A stretch of DNA of 64,000 nt from Burkholderiales bacterium. GTDB taxonomy: Bacteria; Pseudomonadota; Gammaproteobacteria; Burkholderiales; SG8-39. The stretch is from assembly GCA_017880775.1 (NCBI GenBank), contig JADGRQ010000004.1, positions 124,001 through 188,000 of the forward strand, given 5' to 3'. This document shows, in pieces, positions 52,073 to 60,752 of this stretch (positions are counted from its first letter, which is position 1; every line of letters begins with the position of its first letter). Below the pieces are notes generated by a model. The model saw only the letters and a program-made list of their open reading frames with translations, ran no database searches and was not told the origin of the DNA. Made by a program: the position numbers and the translations under genes.

Positions 52073-53220
52073 GTCATTCCCCCATCGCCGAGCGGATCGA
52101 TGGCGGCAAGATGCCGGCGGTGCCAGTCAGCGTTGCCGAGCCACGCCGACAGCACGAGGATGCGCTTCACGTAAAGACCGAGGTCATACTCGTCGCTGTA
52201 GCCGATACCACCGTGCATCTGGATACCTTCCTTCGCAATGCGCTGCCCCGAGTCCGAGGCACGTGCCTTAGTACGACTTGCGTACGCCTCGAGAACGTGC
52301 GCCGGTGCGCCACGTACAGCGGAATCGACGGCCTCGCCAATAAGGAACCGAGCAATCTGCGCGTGGGTGTATAGGTCTACCGCCCGATGCTGCAGCGCCT
52401 GGAACGAGCCAATTGGCTGGTCGAATTGCACGCGCGTGCCGAGGTACTCGAGAGTCAGCTCGAGAATGCGCGACTGGAGCCCATAGAGCATACCGGCGAT
52501 GGCAATGTTCGCAAGGTCGATCGCAGAGGAGAGAGCCGGAACCACCTCGTCGCCGCGCGCGATCACGTCTCGCTCCTTGAGCCAGACGTCAAAATCGATA
52601 TCCGACCAGCACGTGCCATCGGCGAGGGACTTGTCCTGCCGCGCCACGCCGGCCGTGGCCGGAGGCACGCTAGCGATTGCGTGCGAACCTTCTATCTCGG
52701 CCAGCACAAGCATCCCGCTGCTCGCACGGGCGCCCATGACGAAACGCTTGCGGCCCGAGAGCCGCAGTCCCCTGCCGTCGCGCTCGAGCCGCGTGGCGAC
52801 GGGCGTCACGCCTGGGCGTGCGAATGGACCCTCCTGCCACGCGACGCACAAGATCTCTCCCTTCGTGATCGCGTCCATCAGCGAGCGGCTGGACAGCGCG
52901 AGGCCAAGGCCTACAGGCAGCACGACGTTCTCGATGAAGGGCTCGCGCGCGAGCGCGCGGCCGAGGCGCTCAGCGATCAGGGCGGCGGCGCCGGGCGCGA
53001 GCCCTGAGCCGCCCATCTCCTCGGGCACGATCGCGCTCGTCACGCCCACCTCAGCAAGGCCGGCGTAGGCCTCGCGGTCCGGCACGGCGTCGGGACTATT
53101 GCGTGCGGCCCGGAACCGCGCCGGCCCGGAAGTGCCGGCGAGATAGCGGTCCACTGCGTCGAGCGCGGCGGCAACCTCCGGCTCGCGCGCCAGCGCGCTG
53201 GCTTCCGTCAGCGAGAACAA
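52069..53220 (-). CDS. Acyl-CoA dehydrogenase (small-type partner)
   Basis: The 383-residue protein has VTSAIVPEEMGGSGLAPGAAALIAERLGRALA, LRLSGRKRFVMGARASSGMLVLAEIEG and IQMHGGIGYSDEYDLGLYVKRIL. The pattern is that of the PimD-type small subunit. Together with the preceding entry it probably forms an alpha-beta acyl-CoA dehydrogenase for a bulky or branched acyl-CoA (inference from the paired arrangement). Start at 53220, ten bases after the Bug receptor gene. Confidence 0.88.
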   Translation of the reverse strand: MFSLTEASALAREPEVAAALDAVDRYLAGTSGPARFRAARNSPDAVPDREAYAGLAEVGVTSAIVPEEMGGSGLAPGAAALIAERLGRALAREPFIENVVLPVGLGLALSSRSLMDAITKGEILCVAWQEGPFARPGVTPVATRLERDGRGLRLSGRKRFVMGARASSGMLVLAEIEGSHAIASVPPATAGVARQDKSLADGTCWSDIDFDVWLKERDVIARGDEVVPALSSAIDLANIAIAGMLYGLQSRILELTLEYLGTRVQFDQPIGSFQALQHRAVDLYTHAQIARFLIGEAVDSAVRGAPAHVLEAYASRTKARASDSGQRIAKEGIQMHGGIGYSDEYDLGLYVKRILVLSAWLGNADWHRRHLAAIDPLGDGGMT

Positions 53221-53230
53221 GGCGTTCCGA

Positions 53231-54181
53231 TCACTCCGGGCGAATGTTGGCTTCCTTAACCACGCGTCCTATCGCCTCGTACTGCGCGTCGAGGAACTTG
53301 CGTAACTCGTCCGCGGAGGTGGCGGTGACGATCACGCCGAGTGATTGCAGGCGCTTTTCGACCTCGGCGCTGCGCGCGGCCTTCACGAACTCGGCGTTCA
53401 GCTTCTGAATTACCGTCGCGGGCGTGCCAGCGGGGGTCATCACCGCGTACCAATTTGACGCCTCGTAGCCCGGATAGCCCTGCTGCGCGATCGTCGCGAC
53501 ATCCGGCAGCAGAGGCGAGCGCACTGCGGTGGTGACCGCGAGTGCGCGGACCTTGCCGCCGTTGATGAACGGCGTTGCGGTCGTAATCGAGTCGAAGATG
53601 AAGTCGAGCGTGCCAGCGAGCAGGTCGTTGTCCGCCGCCGAGCCCTTATACGGTATGTGCGTCGCACGCACCTTGGCGTTCCACAGGAAAAGCTCCGTCG
53701 CCAGGTGGTTCGACGTGCCGATGCCGGGCGTACCGTAACTCAGCTTACCGGGCGAAGCCTTCGCAGCGGCAGTAAGGTCAGCGAGGCTCTTCAACGGCGA
53801 CGCCGTAGGCACGATCACCACCAGCGGCACGAGGCCGATGAGGCTAACCGGCACGAGGTCCTTGAAGCCATACGGCATCGACTTGATCAAGTGGTGGTTG
53901 ATCACGGCCGAGCCGGGCGCTGCCCAGTGCAGCGAGTACCCGTCGTTCGAGGACTTGATCGCGGCCTCGGCGGCGATGTTGCCGCCCGCCCCGGCGCGAT
54001 TCTCGACCACGACTGGTTGCGGCAGGTTCTTGGACACTTCGATGGCGACAATGCGCGCGACAACGTCAATGCCGGTGCCCGGTGTGAAGCCGACGAAGAG
54101 TCGGATCGGCCGCGTCGGGAAATCCTGCGCGGCGGCGAGGCCGCTCGCGGCAGCGAGAATGGCGGCAAGCAGAAAACGCAT
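53231..54181 (-). CDS. Bug-family TTT receptor
   Basis: A 316-residue exported protein: signal peptide RFLLAAILAAASGLAAA, then QDFPTRPIRLFVGFTPGTGIDVVAR. VVVENRAGAGGNIAAEAAIKSSNDGY and THIPYKGSAADNDLLAGTLD are Bug motifs. One of three receptors in this operon; each probably binds a related acid whose catabolism uses the two acyl-CoA dehydrogenases. Starts two bases after the NIPSNAP gene stop. Confidence 0.92.
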   Translation of the reverse strand: MRFLLAAILAAASGLAAAQDFPTRPIRLFVGFTPGTGIDVVARIVAIEVSKNLPQPVVVENRAGAGGNIAAEAAIKSSNDGYSLHWAAPGSAVINHHLIKSMPYGFKDLVPVSLIGLVPLVVIVPTASPLKSLADLTAAAKASPGKLSYGTPGIGTSNHLATELFLWNAKVRATHIPYKGSAADNDLLAGTLDFIFDSITTATPFINGGKVRALAVTTAVRSPLLPDVATIAQQGYPGYEASNWYAVMTPAGTPATVIQKLNAEFVKAARSAEVEKRLQSLGVIVTATSADELRKFLDAQYEAIGRVVKEANIRPE

Positions 54182-54183
54182 AA

Positions 54184-54549
54184 TTACCTCCAGGAAGGCG
54201 TGGTCTGCGGATTGCCGGCTTCCAGCATCGCCTTGAGGCGCTCGACGAAGAATGGCGCGGCGTTCATGATGCGCGTCTCCATGTGGCGCATCAGCGGATG
54301 GATCTTCGGGCGGTACGACTGCCATTCGGGGTCCGCGAACAGCGCCTTGCGGCAGCGCTCGCGCTGGTTAAGGTCGTCGTAAGCCCACATATGCACGATC
54401 ATGTTCTGCGTGCCGACCTCGGTGAAGTAGTAGCCGAGCATGTAGGGCTGGTGGCGCAGCTGGACCGGCATGCCGTGCGACTCGTAGTGGCGAAGGTACT
54501 CGTCTACCTTGCCCGGGTACAGCGTGTACATGCGTTCCTCGATATACAT
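54184..54549 (-). CDS. NIPSNAP family protein
   Basis: The 121-residue protein begins YIEERMYTLYPGKVDEYLRHYESHG, and has LGYYFTEVGTQNMIVHMWAYDDLNQRERCRKAL, typical of the NIPSNAP ferredoxin-like fold. Bacterial members are small dimers of unknown function that recur beside Bug receptors. Lies in the operon between two receptor genes, spacing 2-10 bases. Confidence 0.88.
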   Translation of the reverse strand: MYIEERMYTLYPGKVDEYLRHYESHGMPVQLRHQPYMLGYYFTEVGTQNMIVHMWAYDDLNQRERCRKALFADPEWQSYRPKIHPLMRHMETRIMNAAPFFVERLKAMLEAGNPQTTPSWR

Positions 54550-54559
54550 GGTGCCTCCT

Positions 54560-55531
54560 TCAGTCGAGCTTGATGCCTGCTTCGGTGACGATCCGTTTCC
54601 ACTTCGCGACGTCGCGTGCGAGAGTCGCGGCGAGCGGGCCGGGCGTGGCGGTCTGCGGCTCGAGGCTCATGGACGCGAGCTTTTCGCGCACGTCGGGAAG
54701 CTGCAGCGCGCGGCCAAACTCGCGCGACAGCGTCGCCACCACGTCGGGCGGCAGCCCCGCCGGCCCGAGCAGAGCGTGCCACGTTGACGCCTCGAAACCG
54801 GGGACGCCGGATTCGGCCACCGTTGGCAGGTCAGGCAGGCCCGGCGAGCGCTCGGCCCCTGCAGTCGCCAGCATGCGCAGCTTTCCCGCCTTAGCGGGCG
54901 CGACGAACACCGAGATCGAATTAAACATGAACGTCACCTGCCCGGCGATTAAGTCGGCAGTGGCGGGCGCGGCGCCCTTGTATGGGACGTGCGTGAACTT
55001 CACGCCCGCCATCGCCCCGAATAACTCGCCCGCGAGGTGCGACACCGAGCCAGTGCCGAAGGAGGCCATGTTTAGCGCGCCCGGCTTCGCCTTCGCGAGC
55101 GCGATCAGATCCCGCACGTTGTTCGCCGGCACCGAGGGATTCACGGCAAGGCCCATCGGCTCGGCTGCGAGCAACCCGATCGGCGTGAAATCCTTCACCG
55201 GATCGAACGGCACCTTGGTCACCGCTGGATTGGTGCCGAGTGAGCTGGCGGTCGCGAGCACCAGCGTATAGCCATCCGGGGCGGCCTTGGCAACGTGCGT
55301 GAGGCCGATTGCGCCAGTGGCGCCTGCCCGGTTGTCGACCAGAATCGGCTGTCTCAGGATCTCCGAAACCTTCTGCCCGAGTATTCGCGCAAGGATGTCC
55401 GTAGCACCACCCGGCGGGAACGGCACCACGATCGTGATCGGGCGCGTCGGGTAGGCCTGTGCCAACACTGCAAGCGGGACAAGGCAGGCGGCTACAAGCG
55501 CCGCGAGTGCAAAACGCCGGGACACGGCCAT
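54560..55531 (-). CDS. Bug-family TTT receptor
   Basis: A 323-residue exported protein: signal peptide SRRFALAALVAACLVPLAVLA, then QAYPTRPITIVVPFPPGGATDILAR. ILVDNRAGATGAIGLTHVAKAAPDGY and THVPYKGAAPATADLIAGQV are Bug motifs. Eight bases separate it from the receptor gene upstream, so all three receptors are in one transcript. Confidence 0.92.
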   Translation of the reverse strand: MAVSRRFALAALVAACLVPLAVLAQAYPTRPITIVVPFPPGGATDILARILGQKVSEILRQPILVDNRAGATGAIGLTHVAKAAPDGYTLVLATASSLGTNPAVTKVPFDPVKDFTPIGLLAAEPMGLAVNPSVPANNVRDLIALAKAKPGALNMASFGTGSVSHLAGELFGAMAGVKFTHVPYKGAAPATADLIAGQVTFMFNSISVFVAPAKAGKLRMLATAGAERSPGLPDLPTVAESGVPGFEASTWHALLGPAGLPPDVVATLSREFGRALQLPDVREKLASMSLEPQTATPGPLAATLARDVAKWKRIVTEAGIKLD

Positions 55532-55539
55532 AGTCGCTC

Positions 55540-56502
55540 CTATTCCACCCTCAAGTGCGCTGTGCGGATGACGCGCGTCCACTTCTCCGTTTCAGAGGCG
55601 TAGTACTTGGCCGCGAAATCCGTCGTTCCCCCGACGACCGTCATGCCAAGATCGCCAAGCTTCGCTCGGTACTCTGGCGACTTCAGCATTGCGTTCAGGT
55701 CGGCGTTCAGCTTCTGCACGATCGCCGCCGGCACCTTCGCTGGCGCGGCGATCGTGAACCAGCCGGTGGATTCGTAACCCGGCACGCCCGACTCAGCGAT
55801 CGTCGGCACGTTCGGCAACTGCGGCGCGCGCGCCTTGCTCGTCACCCCGAGCGCCTTGAGGCGCCCGCCCTGGATCTGCGGCAGTGTGGTCGGCAGTTGC
55901 TCAAACATCGCGTGGACCTGATTACCCATAACGTCCTGCATGGCCGGCGCGCTCCCCTTGTAAGGGATGTGCGTCAGCTTCGTGCCCGACATGAGCTCGA
56001 AGAGCTCGCCGGTCAGGTGCGTGGACGACCCCGATCCCGCGGAGCTAAAGTTGATCTCGCCCGGCTTTGCCTTCGCCATGGCGATGAAATCCTGTACCGT
56101 CTTCGCCGGTGAGGACGGATGCACGATCAGCACGAGCGGCAGTTCGACGAGGATGATTACCGGTTGCAGCTCCTTCGCCGGATCGTAGGCGAGCTTCGGA
56201 TACAGCGCGGACGCGGCATGTATGCCAATCGTACCGAGCAGGATCGTGTAGCCGTCCGCTGGTGCATGCGCCACGAACTCGGCGCCAACGTGTCCGGCCG
56301 CGCCAGGCTTGTTCTCTACGATGACCTGCTGGCCGTAGAGCGGCGATAGATAGTCCGCTACAAACCGCGCGAGGATCGTGGTGGAGCCCGCCGGCGTGAA
56401 CGGCACGACGAGGCGGATGGGCTTTTCAGGGTAGCCCTGTGCCTTGGCCGCGGTGCTGACAACCAAGGCACAGGCGAGCAGGAGATGCTTCAGTCGGAAC
56501 AT
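55540..56502 (-). CDS. Bug-family TTT receptor
   Basis: A 320-residue exported protein: signal peptide KHLLLACALVVSTAAKA, then QGYPEKPIRLVVPFTPAGSTTILAR. VIVENKPGAAGHVGAEFVAHAPADGY and THIPYKGSAPAMQDVMGNQVH are Bug motifs. It is the first gene of the operon. The GGGAGG ribosome site is seven bases before the ATG and lies in the outer arm of a 61-base nested palindrome, so translation or transcription is likely regulated there. Confidence 0.92.
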   Translation of the reverse strand: MFRLKHLLLACALVVSTAAKAQGYPEKPIRLVVPFTPAGSTTILARFVADYLSPLYGQQVIVENKPGAAGHVGAEFVAHAPADGYTILLGTIGIHAASALYPKLAYDPAKELQPVIILVELPLVLIVHPSSPAKTVQDFIAMAKAKPGEINFSSAGSGSSTHLTGELFELMSGTKLTHIPYKGSAPAMQDVMGNQVHAMFEQLPTTLPQIQGGRLKALGVTSKARAPQLPNVPTIAESGVPGYESTGWFTIAAPAKVPAAIVQKLNADLNAMLKSPEYRAKLGDLGMTVVGGTTDFAAKYYASETEKWTRVIRTAHLRVE

Positions 56503-56514
56503 ACGGCAACCTCC

Positions 56515-56575
56515 CTAGGATGTATCATTTTTAGATACAGTTATGGTACAACTGTATCCAATAGTTACATCCTAG
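56515..56575 (-). promoter_or_regulatory. Nested palindrome, probable operator of the Bug/ACAD operon
   Basis: Outer arms CTAGGATGTA (56515-56524) and TACATCCTAG (56566-56575) are perfect 10-base complements; inside them GATACAGTT (56534-56542) and AACTGTATC (56550-56558) are perfect 9-base complements. TGTATC/GATACA occurs repeatedly. On the minus strand TTGGAT and TATCTA with an 18-base spacer could be the promoter. Consistent with cooperative binding of a dimeric regulator (GntR or IclR type); which one is not shown. Confidence 0.65.
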
Positions 56576-56594
56576 GAGGGATCCATCCCGGGCG

Positions 56595-57395
56595 TCAACC
56601 GGAATTTCGAGCGATCCGAGGATCCCAGTTCCTCATCCAGCGAAAGCTTTCCAGTGTGCAGGTGGAAGGCCCGTAGTCGCAACCGATCCATCCCGGGTAA
56701 CCCGCCCGATCGATCACGCCGAACACGTGCTCGTAGTTGATCTCGCCAGTGCCGGGCTCGGCGCGGCTCGGCACGTCGGCCACCTGCATGTGCCAGATGC
56801 GCGGCATGTGCCTGCGAAGAGTGTTGGTGAGGTCGCCTTCCATCAACTGCGCTTGGTAGACGTCGTACTCGATGCCGAGATTGTCCGCACCAACGTCGCG
56901 AATGATTTCTACAGCCTGCTCGGTACGCGTCAGAAACACGCCCGGCGAATCGTAGGTATTGACCGGCTCAATAACCAGACGCATGTCATGTTTCTTCAAC
57001 TCGCCGGCGGCGTAGCGCAAATTTTCGACGAAAGTTTTTCTAACAAGTCGCGGATCAGCGTCCTTGGGCGGAATACCCCCGAGGCAGTTGATAAGTTTGC
57101 AGTTGAGAGCCAGGGCGTACTCAATGGTCGTCGCCACACCGTCCCGGAGTTCCTTCTCACGCCCTGGAAGGCACCCAATTCCTCGCTCACCGCCCGTCCA
57201 GTTGCCGGCCGGCATATTGAACAGGATCGCCTCAAGGCCGCTGGCCCGGAGCGCAGCGACCACATCTGCTCTGCTGTAGGCGAACGGATCCTTGAATTCC
57301 ACGCCCTTGAACCCGGCGCGCGCAGCGAGGTTAAAACGTTCGAGAAATCCGACCTCGCTAAACAGCATCGTCAGGTTGGCCGTAAATCGGATCAT
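56595..57395 (-). CDS. Hydroxypyruvate isomerase-like TIM barrel (Hyi/OtnI family)
   Basis: The 266-residue protein begins IRFTANLTMLFSEVGFLERFNLAARAGFKGVEF, the standard Hyi start. Metal ligands appear in LVIEPVNTYDSPG (Glu), LGIEYDVYQAQLMEGDL (Asp and Gln), HMQVADVPSRAEPGTGEIN (His, Glu) and WIGCDYGPSTCT (Glu replaced by Asp-Tyr). The role is isomerisation of hydroxypyruvate or 2-oxo-tetronate. It is the last gene on the minus strand before the palindrome and follows the UGSC gene after 278 bases. The altered last ligand may shift activity. Confidence 0.87.
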   Translation of the reverse strand: MIRFTANLTMLFSEVGFLERFNLAARAGFKGVEFKDPFAYSRADVVAALRASGLEAILFNMPAGNWTGGERGIGCLPGREKELRDGVATTIEYALALNCKLINCLGGIPPKDADPRLVRKTFVENLRYAAGELKKHDMRLVIEPVNTYDSPGVFLTRTEQAVEIIRDVGADNLGIEYDVYQAQLMEGDLTNTLRRHMPRIWHMQVADVPSRAEPGTGEINYEHVFGVIDRAGYPGWIGCDYGPSTCTLESFRWMRNWDPRIARNSG

Positions 57396-57673
57396 CGAAT
57401 GCTCCGTATGGCAGAAAAGGTGATTCCGATCAAATCACGCGCCAGTGAGGTGGCGGTAGGATGGCGTGCAGTCTGCATCTTTCCGCATCGGACAGGCAAG
57501 TTCAGAAGGTTGACCTGCCCCCCATGGAAGTGCCAACCTGAATTTACTTAGGTTCCTCCGTCGGCAAATTCCCAAAAGCCCGCGCCAAGCAGGCGATTGA
57601 CACGCCCGGACCTACGTCGGCGGACTTCTCCTTGGATCGAAGGGCTGGCGGATCTATCCGAGCCGGCGCTGCG
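57396..57673. other. 278-base spacer
   Basis: No gene. On the minus strand GGAGG occurs at about 57551-57547, not near a start. AACCTGAATTTACTTAGGTT (57537-57556) is a weak inverted repeat with five-base arms and may be part of a terminator or processing site of the UGSC gene. No T-run follows. Confidence 0.3.
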
Positions 57674-58204
57674 TCATGCCTTGCGCGCGGTCAGCAGGGG
57701 TACGATCTGTCGCACCGCCGCTTCCGCCTTCAATCGAAGGGCTTCGTCGTCATCGTTGGCAACAGGATGCCCGATCACCGCAAATGGGTAACCCGGTAAG
57801 CCGTTCAGCTCGCCTACCAACTCCGCGCTGCGGACAAAGCGGTCGGTGATGACGGCCACGGCCGGTATGCCCAGCCGTTCGGCTTCAATGGCGTCGTGCA
57901 GACTGCACGACGAGCAACTCCCTCAGTCGCCGATCGCGGAGACGACTGCATCGGCTCCGCTAAGCTCCGCAAGCAATTGGGGGGGCACCGGCCTCGATGC
58001 ATCGGGCTTGCGTCGACGGATGAACTCGCGCACGCCATGTTCCTTGCGCAGTATCTGCTCGACGAAATCGTAAAACCGCTCGGTGCCAATCTTGGCATTG
58101 TCGAGAAGTCCAACCACTGCGCCGTCTAGCGAGGGCAGTGGCGCAGCCATGCGCATCGCTTCGCCTTGAGGGGCCTGCCGCGGATCCAGGATTCTCAGAG
58201 TCAT
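57674..58204 (-). CDS. UGSC-family selenoprotein with in-frame UGA as Sec
   Basis: Decoding UGA (57925-57923) as selenocysteine joins two frames into one 176-residue protein: a 93-residue N-terminal half with GAVVGLLDNAKIGTERFYDF and ADAVVSAIGD, then U94-GSCSSCS and SLHDAIEAERLGIPAVAVIT, followed by PGYPFAVIGHPV. DUGSC is the namesake motif of the UGSC family, known with Sec or Cys. The ATG at 58204 has AAGGAG upstream. Reading only to UGA would give a 93-residue fragment. A perfect SECIS hairpin follows. It is last in the operon CaiB / partner protein / UGSC. Function is unknown; a thiol- or acyl-binding redox role is my inference. Confidence 0.88.
57892..57912 (-). promoter_or_regulatory. 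Predicted bacterial SECIS of the UGSC gene
   Basis: On the minus strand CGTCGTGC pairs perfectly with GCACGACG (8 bp) around the loop AGTCT. G is the second base of the loop, and the loop starts 18 bases after the UGA. Both features meet the bacterial SECIS rules for SelB binding; the loop resembles that of E. coli fdhF (AGGUCU). Confidence 0.85.
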
Positions 58205-58232
58205 GAGCCAAATCTCCTTCTTGCAAATACTG

Positions 58233-59327
58233 TCAAACAGCAATCGGGATGGTAACGGCGAGCGATTTTTTTCCGTACCACGGTGGAATTATGGCACCGA
58301 ATCCGCCCGCGGGCCCGCCCGCCGCGATGACGAGCAGGTCCTCAGGCGAGCGCAGGGCCCGGTAGACCCGCTCCTCGTCCTTACGTCCGGCAACGGCAGC
58401 CTTGCCCACCGAACGCCACTCGCTGCGCCTTACCCTCGCGGCCTCAAAGACATACTCGCGAATGTTCTGCTTGCTCCAGCCAGCCTCGGCAAAGATCTCG
58501 CGATGCTGCTTCGGGACCACGATCGCATAATTTCCTTCCCAGATCGAATAGGTCAGCATGTTTCCGCGAATAGAGGCCGCGTAGGTATCGAGGATCTCCT
58601 TCGGATCGTGTGTCCACTCGTTCATGATCTGGTGCGGGGATTCCACTGCCATCACCGTCACCGCGGACGTCCCTGCAGGCAGCCCGCGCTCGACCGACAA
58701 CGGCAGCCAATCGGTGCCCTCCTCGTCCTCAGCGATGCAAAACGTGAACTTGCCGGGGTGCCCCAGCGTCGAGCGGTCCATTTGGCCGGGGATGCCACCG
58801 AGCACATTGAGTAGGAACAGGCGTACGCTGCGGCCAATGGCTGCGTTGGCTCGGCTCGCATTGGCCAAGACATTGTGGGTTGTATTCATGCCAAGGCCGA
58901 GCCGGATCGGTCCATTCACCACGATGAACGGAGCGCTACCGCCAGTGCTCGCCGTGCTGCCATGCAGAGCGAACTGAGGTTCGCACATCGCCTTTACGAT
59001 CGCGACGACGACCGGCATGTACTCCGGCAGGCAGCCGGCCATCAGCGCCGCGATCGCAACCTTCTCGGCGCTTATCTGGCGCCGGCGCACCGGCTCGATG
59101 CCGATAACGTCGCCAGCACCGAGCCCGCCCGCGTCAAGGAATCGCGCAACGCCTTCCTCGGTTGGGGGGACTATCGGCAGCCCGTCCGTCCAGCCATTGC
59201 GCTGAAACAGTTCGTTGGCCTCGAAGGCGTCAGCGACTTCGAATACCGCACTCGAAAAGCTATGGGTACTGTCCATAAGTTGCTCATTCATTATCGGCAA
59301 GCCTGCACGCCGATCATATGATGCCAT
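58233..59327 (-). CDS. UGSC partner protein, unknown function
   Basis: A 364-residue protein with GWTDGLPIVPPT at residues 45-56, a phrase that I recognise from large proteins encoded next to UGSC genes, and GSTASTGGSAPFIVVNGPIRLGLG. No known catalytic motif or membrane segment is seen. It starts 14 bases inside the end of the CaiB gene and ends 28 bases before the UGSC start, so it works with both. Start at 59327 has GAGGAAGG very close; ATG 59291 is an alternative with a poorer ribosome site. Confidence 0.8.
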   Translation of the reverse strand: MASYDRRAGLPIMNEQLMDSTHSFSSAVFEVADAFEANELFQRNGWTDGLPIVPPTEEGVARFLDAGGLGAGDVIGIEPVRRRQISAEKVAIAALMAGCLPEYMPVVVAIVKAMCEPQFALHGSTASTGGSAPFIVVNGPIRLGLGMNTTHNVLANASRANAAIGRSVRLFLLNVLGGIPGQMDRSTLGHPGKFTFCIAEDEEGTDWLPLSVERGLPAGTSAVTVMAVESPHQIMNEWTHDPKEILDTYAASIRGNMLTYSIWEGNYAIVVPKQHREIFAEAGWSKQNIREYVFEAARVRRSEWRSVGKAAVAGRKDEERVYRALRSPEDLLVIAAGGPAGGFGAIIPPWYGKKSLAVTIPIAV

Positions 59328-60546
59328 CCTTCCTCAGCTGCGGCACTTCTGCGGGGGACAGATTCGCGAACCGGATAAGGATTTCCTCGGTGTGCGAACC
59401 CGGTATCGGCGCGGGACTGTCATAGCTTGCGGGCGTGCGGCTGAACTTAATCGGGAATCCTGGCGCAGAGGCCGCCGCCGCGGTCCCGGTGAGCGGGTTC
59501 AGAAGCGGGACAATCATCTCGCGCTCAAGTAGTTGCGGCCAGTGCATCACTTCGTTGGTCGATCGAACGGGGCTGCACGGAACGCCTGCACGGCCGAGAG
59601 CCTCGATGATTTCATCCTTTGTCCTGCGCTCGGTCCAATCCGTCACCACGCGATCGACGACCGTGTTGTTCACGATCCGCCAGCCGATCTGCATCATGTT
59701 CGGATCGTCCTTGAGGTCGCTGCGGCCCATCACCTCGAGCAGCGCCAGCCAGTCCGCGTGCGTTGCCGCGCCGATAACCACCCATCCGTCGCTCGCCCGA
59801 AACGCATTGAAGGGCGAAAAGCGCATCACCCGGTTGCCCTGCCGAGGCGCCAAGTCTAGCCGTTCGTAGCAATCGATTGGTTCGTCGAAAATCAGCGAAA
59901 ACAGACAGTCGGCCATCGACACATCGATCGCTTGGCCTTCGCCGGTACGCTCGCGGTGCAGCAGCGCCGCGATCACTCCACTGGCGGCGAACGCACCGGA
60001 GATGGCGTCGGACAGCGGTGAAGCTGCCTTGACTGGCGGCTCATCGGGGTGCCCCGTCATGCTCATGAATCCGACTGCCGCCTGCACCATCAGGTCGTAC
60101 GCCTTAGCGTCTTTCGATAATCCGGTCGAACCATAGCCCGTGAGCGCGCAATAGATGATCGCCGGCTTGACCGCACGTAGCGCGGCGTAGTCGATTCCGA
60201 GCCTGCCCGCCACCCCGGGGCTGAAGTTTTCTATCACGACGTCCGCCTTCGCGACCATATCGAGGAAGATCCCACGCCCGCGCTCCGACTTGAGGTCAAG
60301 CGTGATGGACTTCTTGCCACGCGCCCGCTTGAGATAGGCAAGCCCCATGTCCTTGTCGGAGCGCCGCTCGAATGAGATGCCGTGCGGGCCGTCGAACGGC
60401 GGTGCGAACGCGGTCGGGTCCCCGCTGCGGGGGTCGTCGATCTTGATGACTTCAGCGCCCATTGCAGAAAGAAACAGCGTCCCTTGCGGTCCGGAAAAGA
60501 ACCGCGTCAAGTCCAGAACCACTACACCGTCCAGAATCTTTTTCAT
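59314..60546 (-). CDS. CaiB/BaiF (class III) CoA-transferase
   Basis: The 410-residue protein begins ILDGVVVLDLTRFFSGPQGT, and has VIKIDDPRSGDPT, GKKSITLDLKSERGRG, and DAKAYDLMVQAAVGFMSMTG with the catalytic Asp (D in AYDLMVQ). SMADCLFSLIF and GVPCSPVRSTNEVM follow the class III pattern. It transfers CoA between carboxylic acids, forming a covalent Asp-acyl intermediate. First gene of the UGSC operon; a CoA ester of a carboxylic acid is the likely substrate class for the whole operon. Divergent from the Bug receptor gene (206-base gap). Confidence 0.93.
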   Translation of the reverse strand: MKKILDGVVVLDLTRFFSGPQGTLFLSAMGAEVIKIDDPRSGDPTAFAPPFDGPHGISFERRSDKDMGLAYLKRARGKKSITLDLKSERGRGIFLDMVAKADVVIENFSPGVAGRLGIDYAALRAVKPAIIYCALTGYGSTGLSKDAKAYDLMVQAAVGFMSMTGHPDEPPVKAASPLSDAISGAFAASGVIAALLHRERTGEGQAIDVSMADCLFSLIFDEPIDCYERLDLAPRQGNRVMRFSPFNAFRASDGWVVIGAATHADWLALLEVMGRSDLKDDPNMMQIGWRIVNNTVVDRVVTDWTERRTKDEIIEALGRAGVPCSPVRSTNEVMHWPQLLEREMIVPLLNPLTGTAAAASAPGFPIKFSRTPASYDSPAPIPGSHTEEILIRFANLSPAEVPQLRKDGII

Positions 60547-60752
60547 CTGCCCCTTCCTGGATCTCCCGCGCGAGCCGCAGTGTAATGCAGGTCAACAGGG
60601 GGTTCGGGAAACTGCAGATTTACAGTGTCCGCGCGAAGCGGCATTCATGCTTCGGCCGATCGCGACACACCCGTTTCGCATCGAAACGCTCCTCCCGCCA
60701 GACGAGCGCGTGGCACAATTCAGATGCGCAATCAGAATTCTGGGATACAAGC

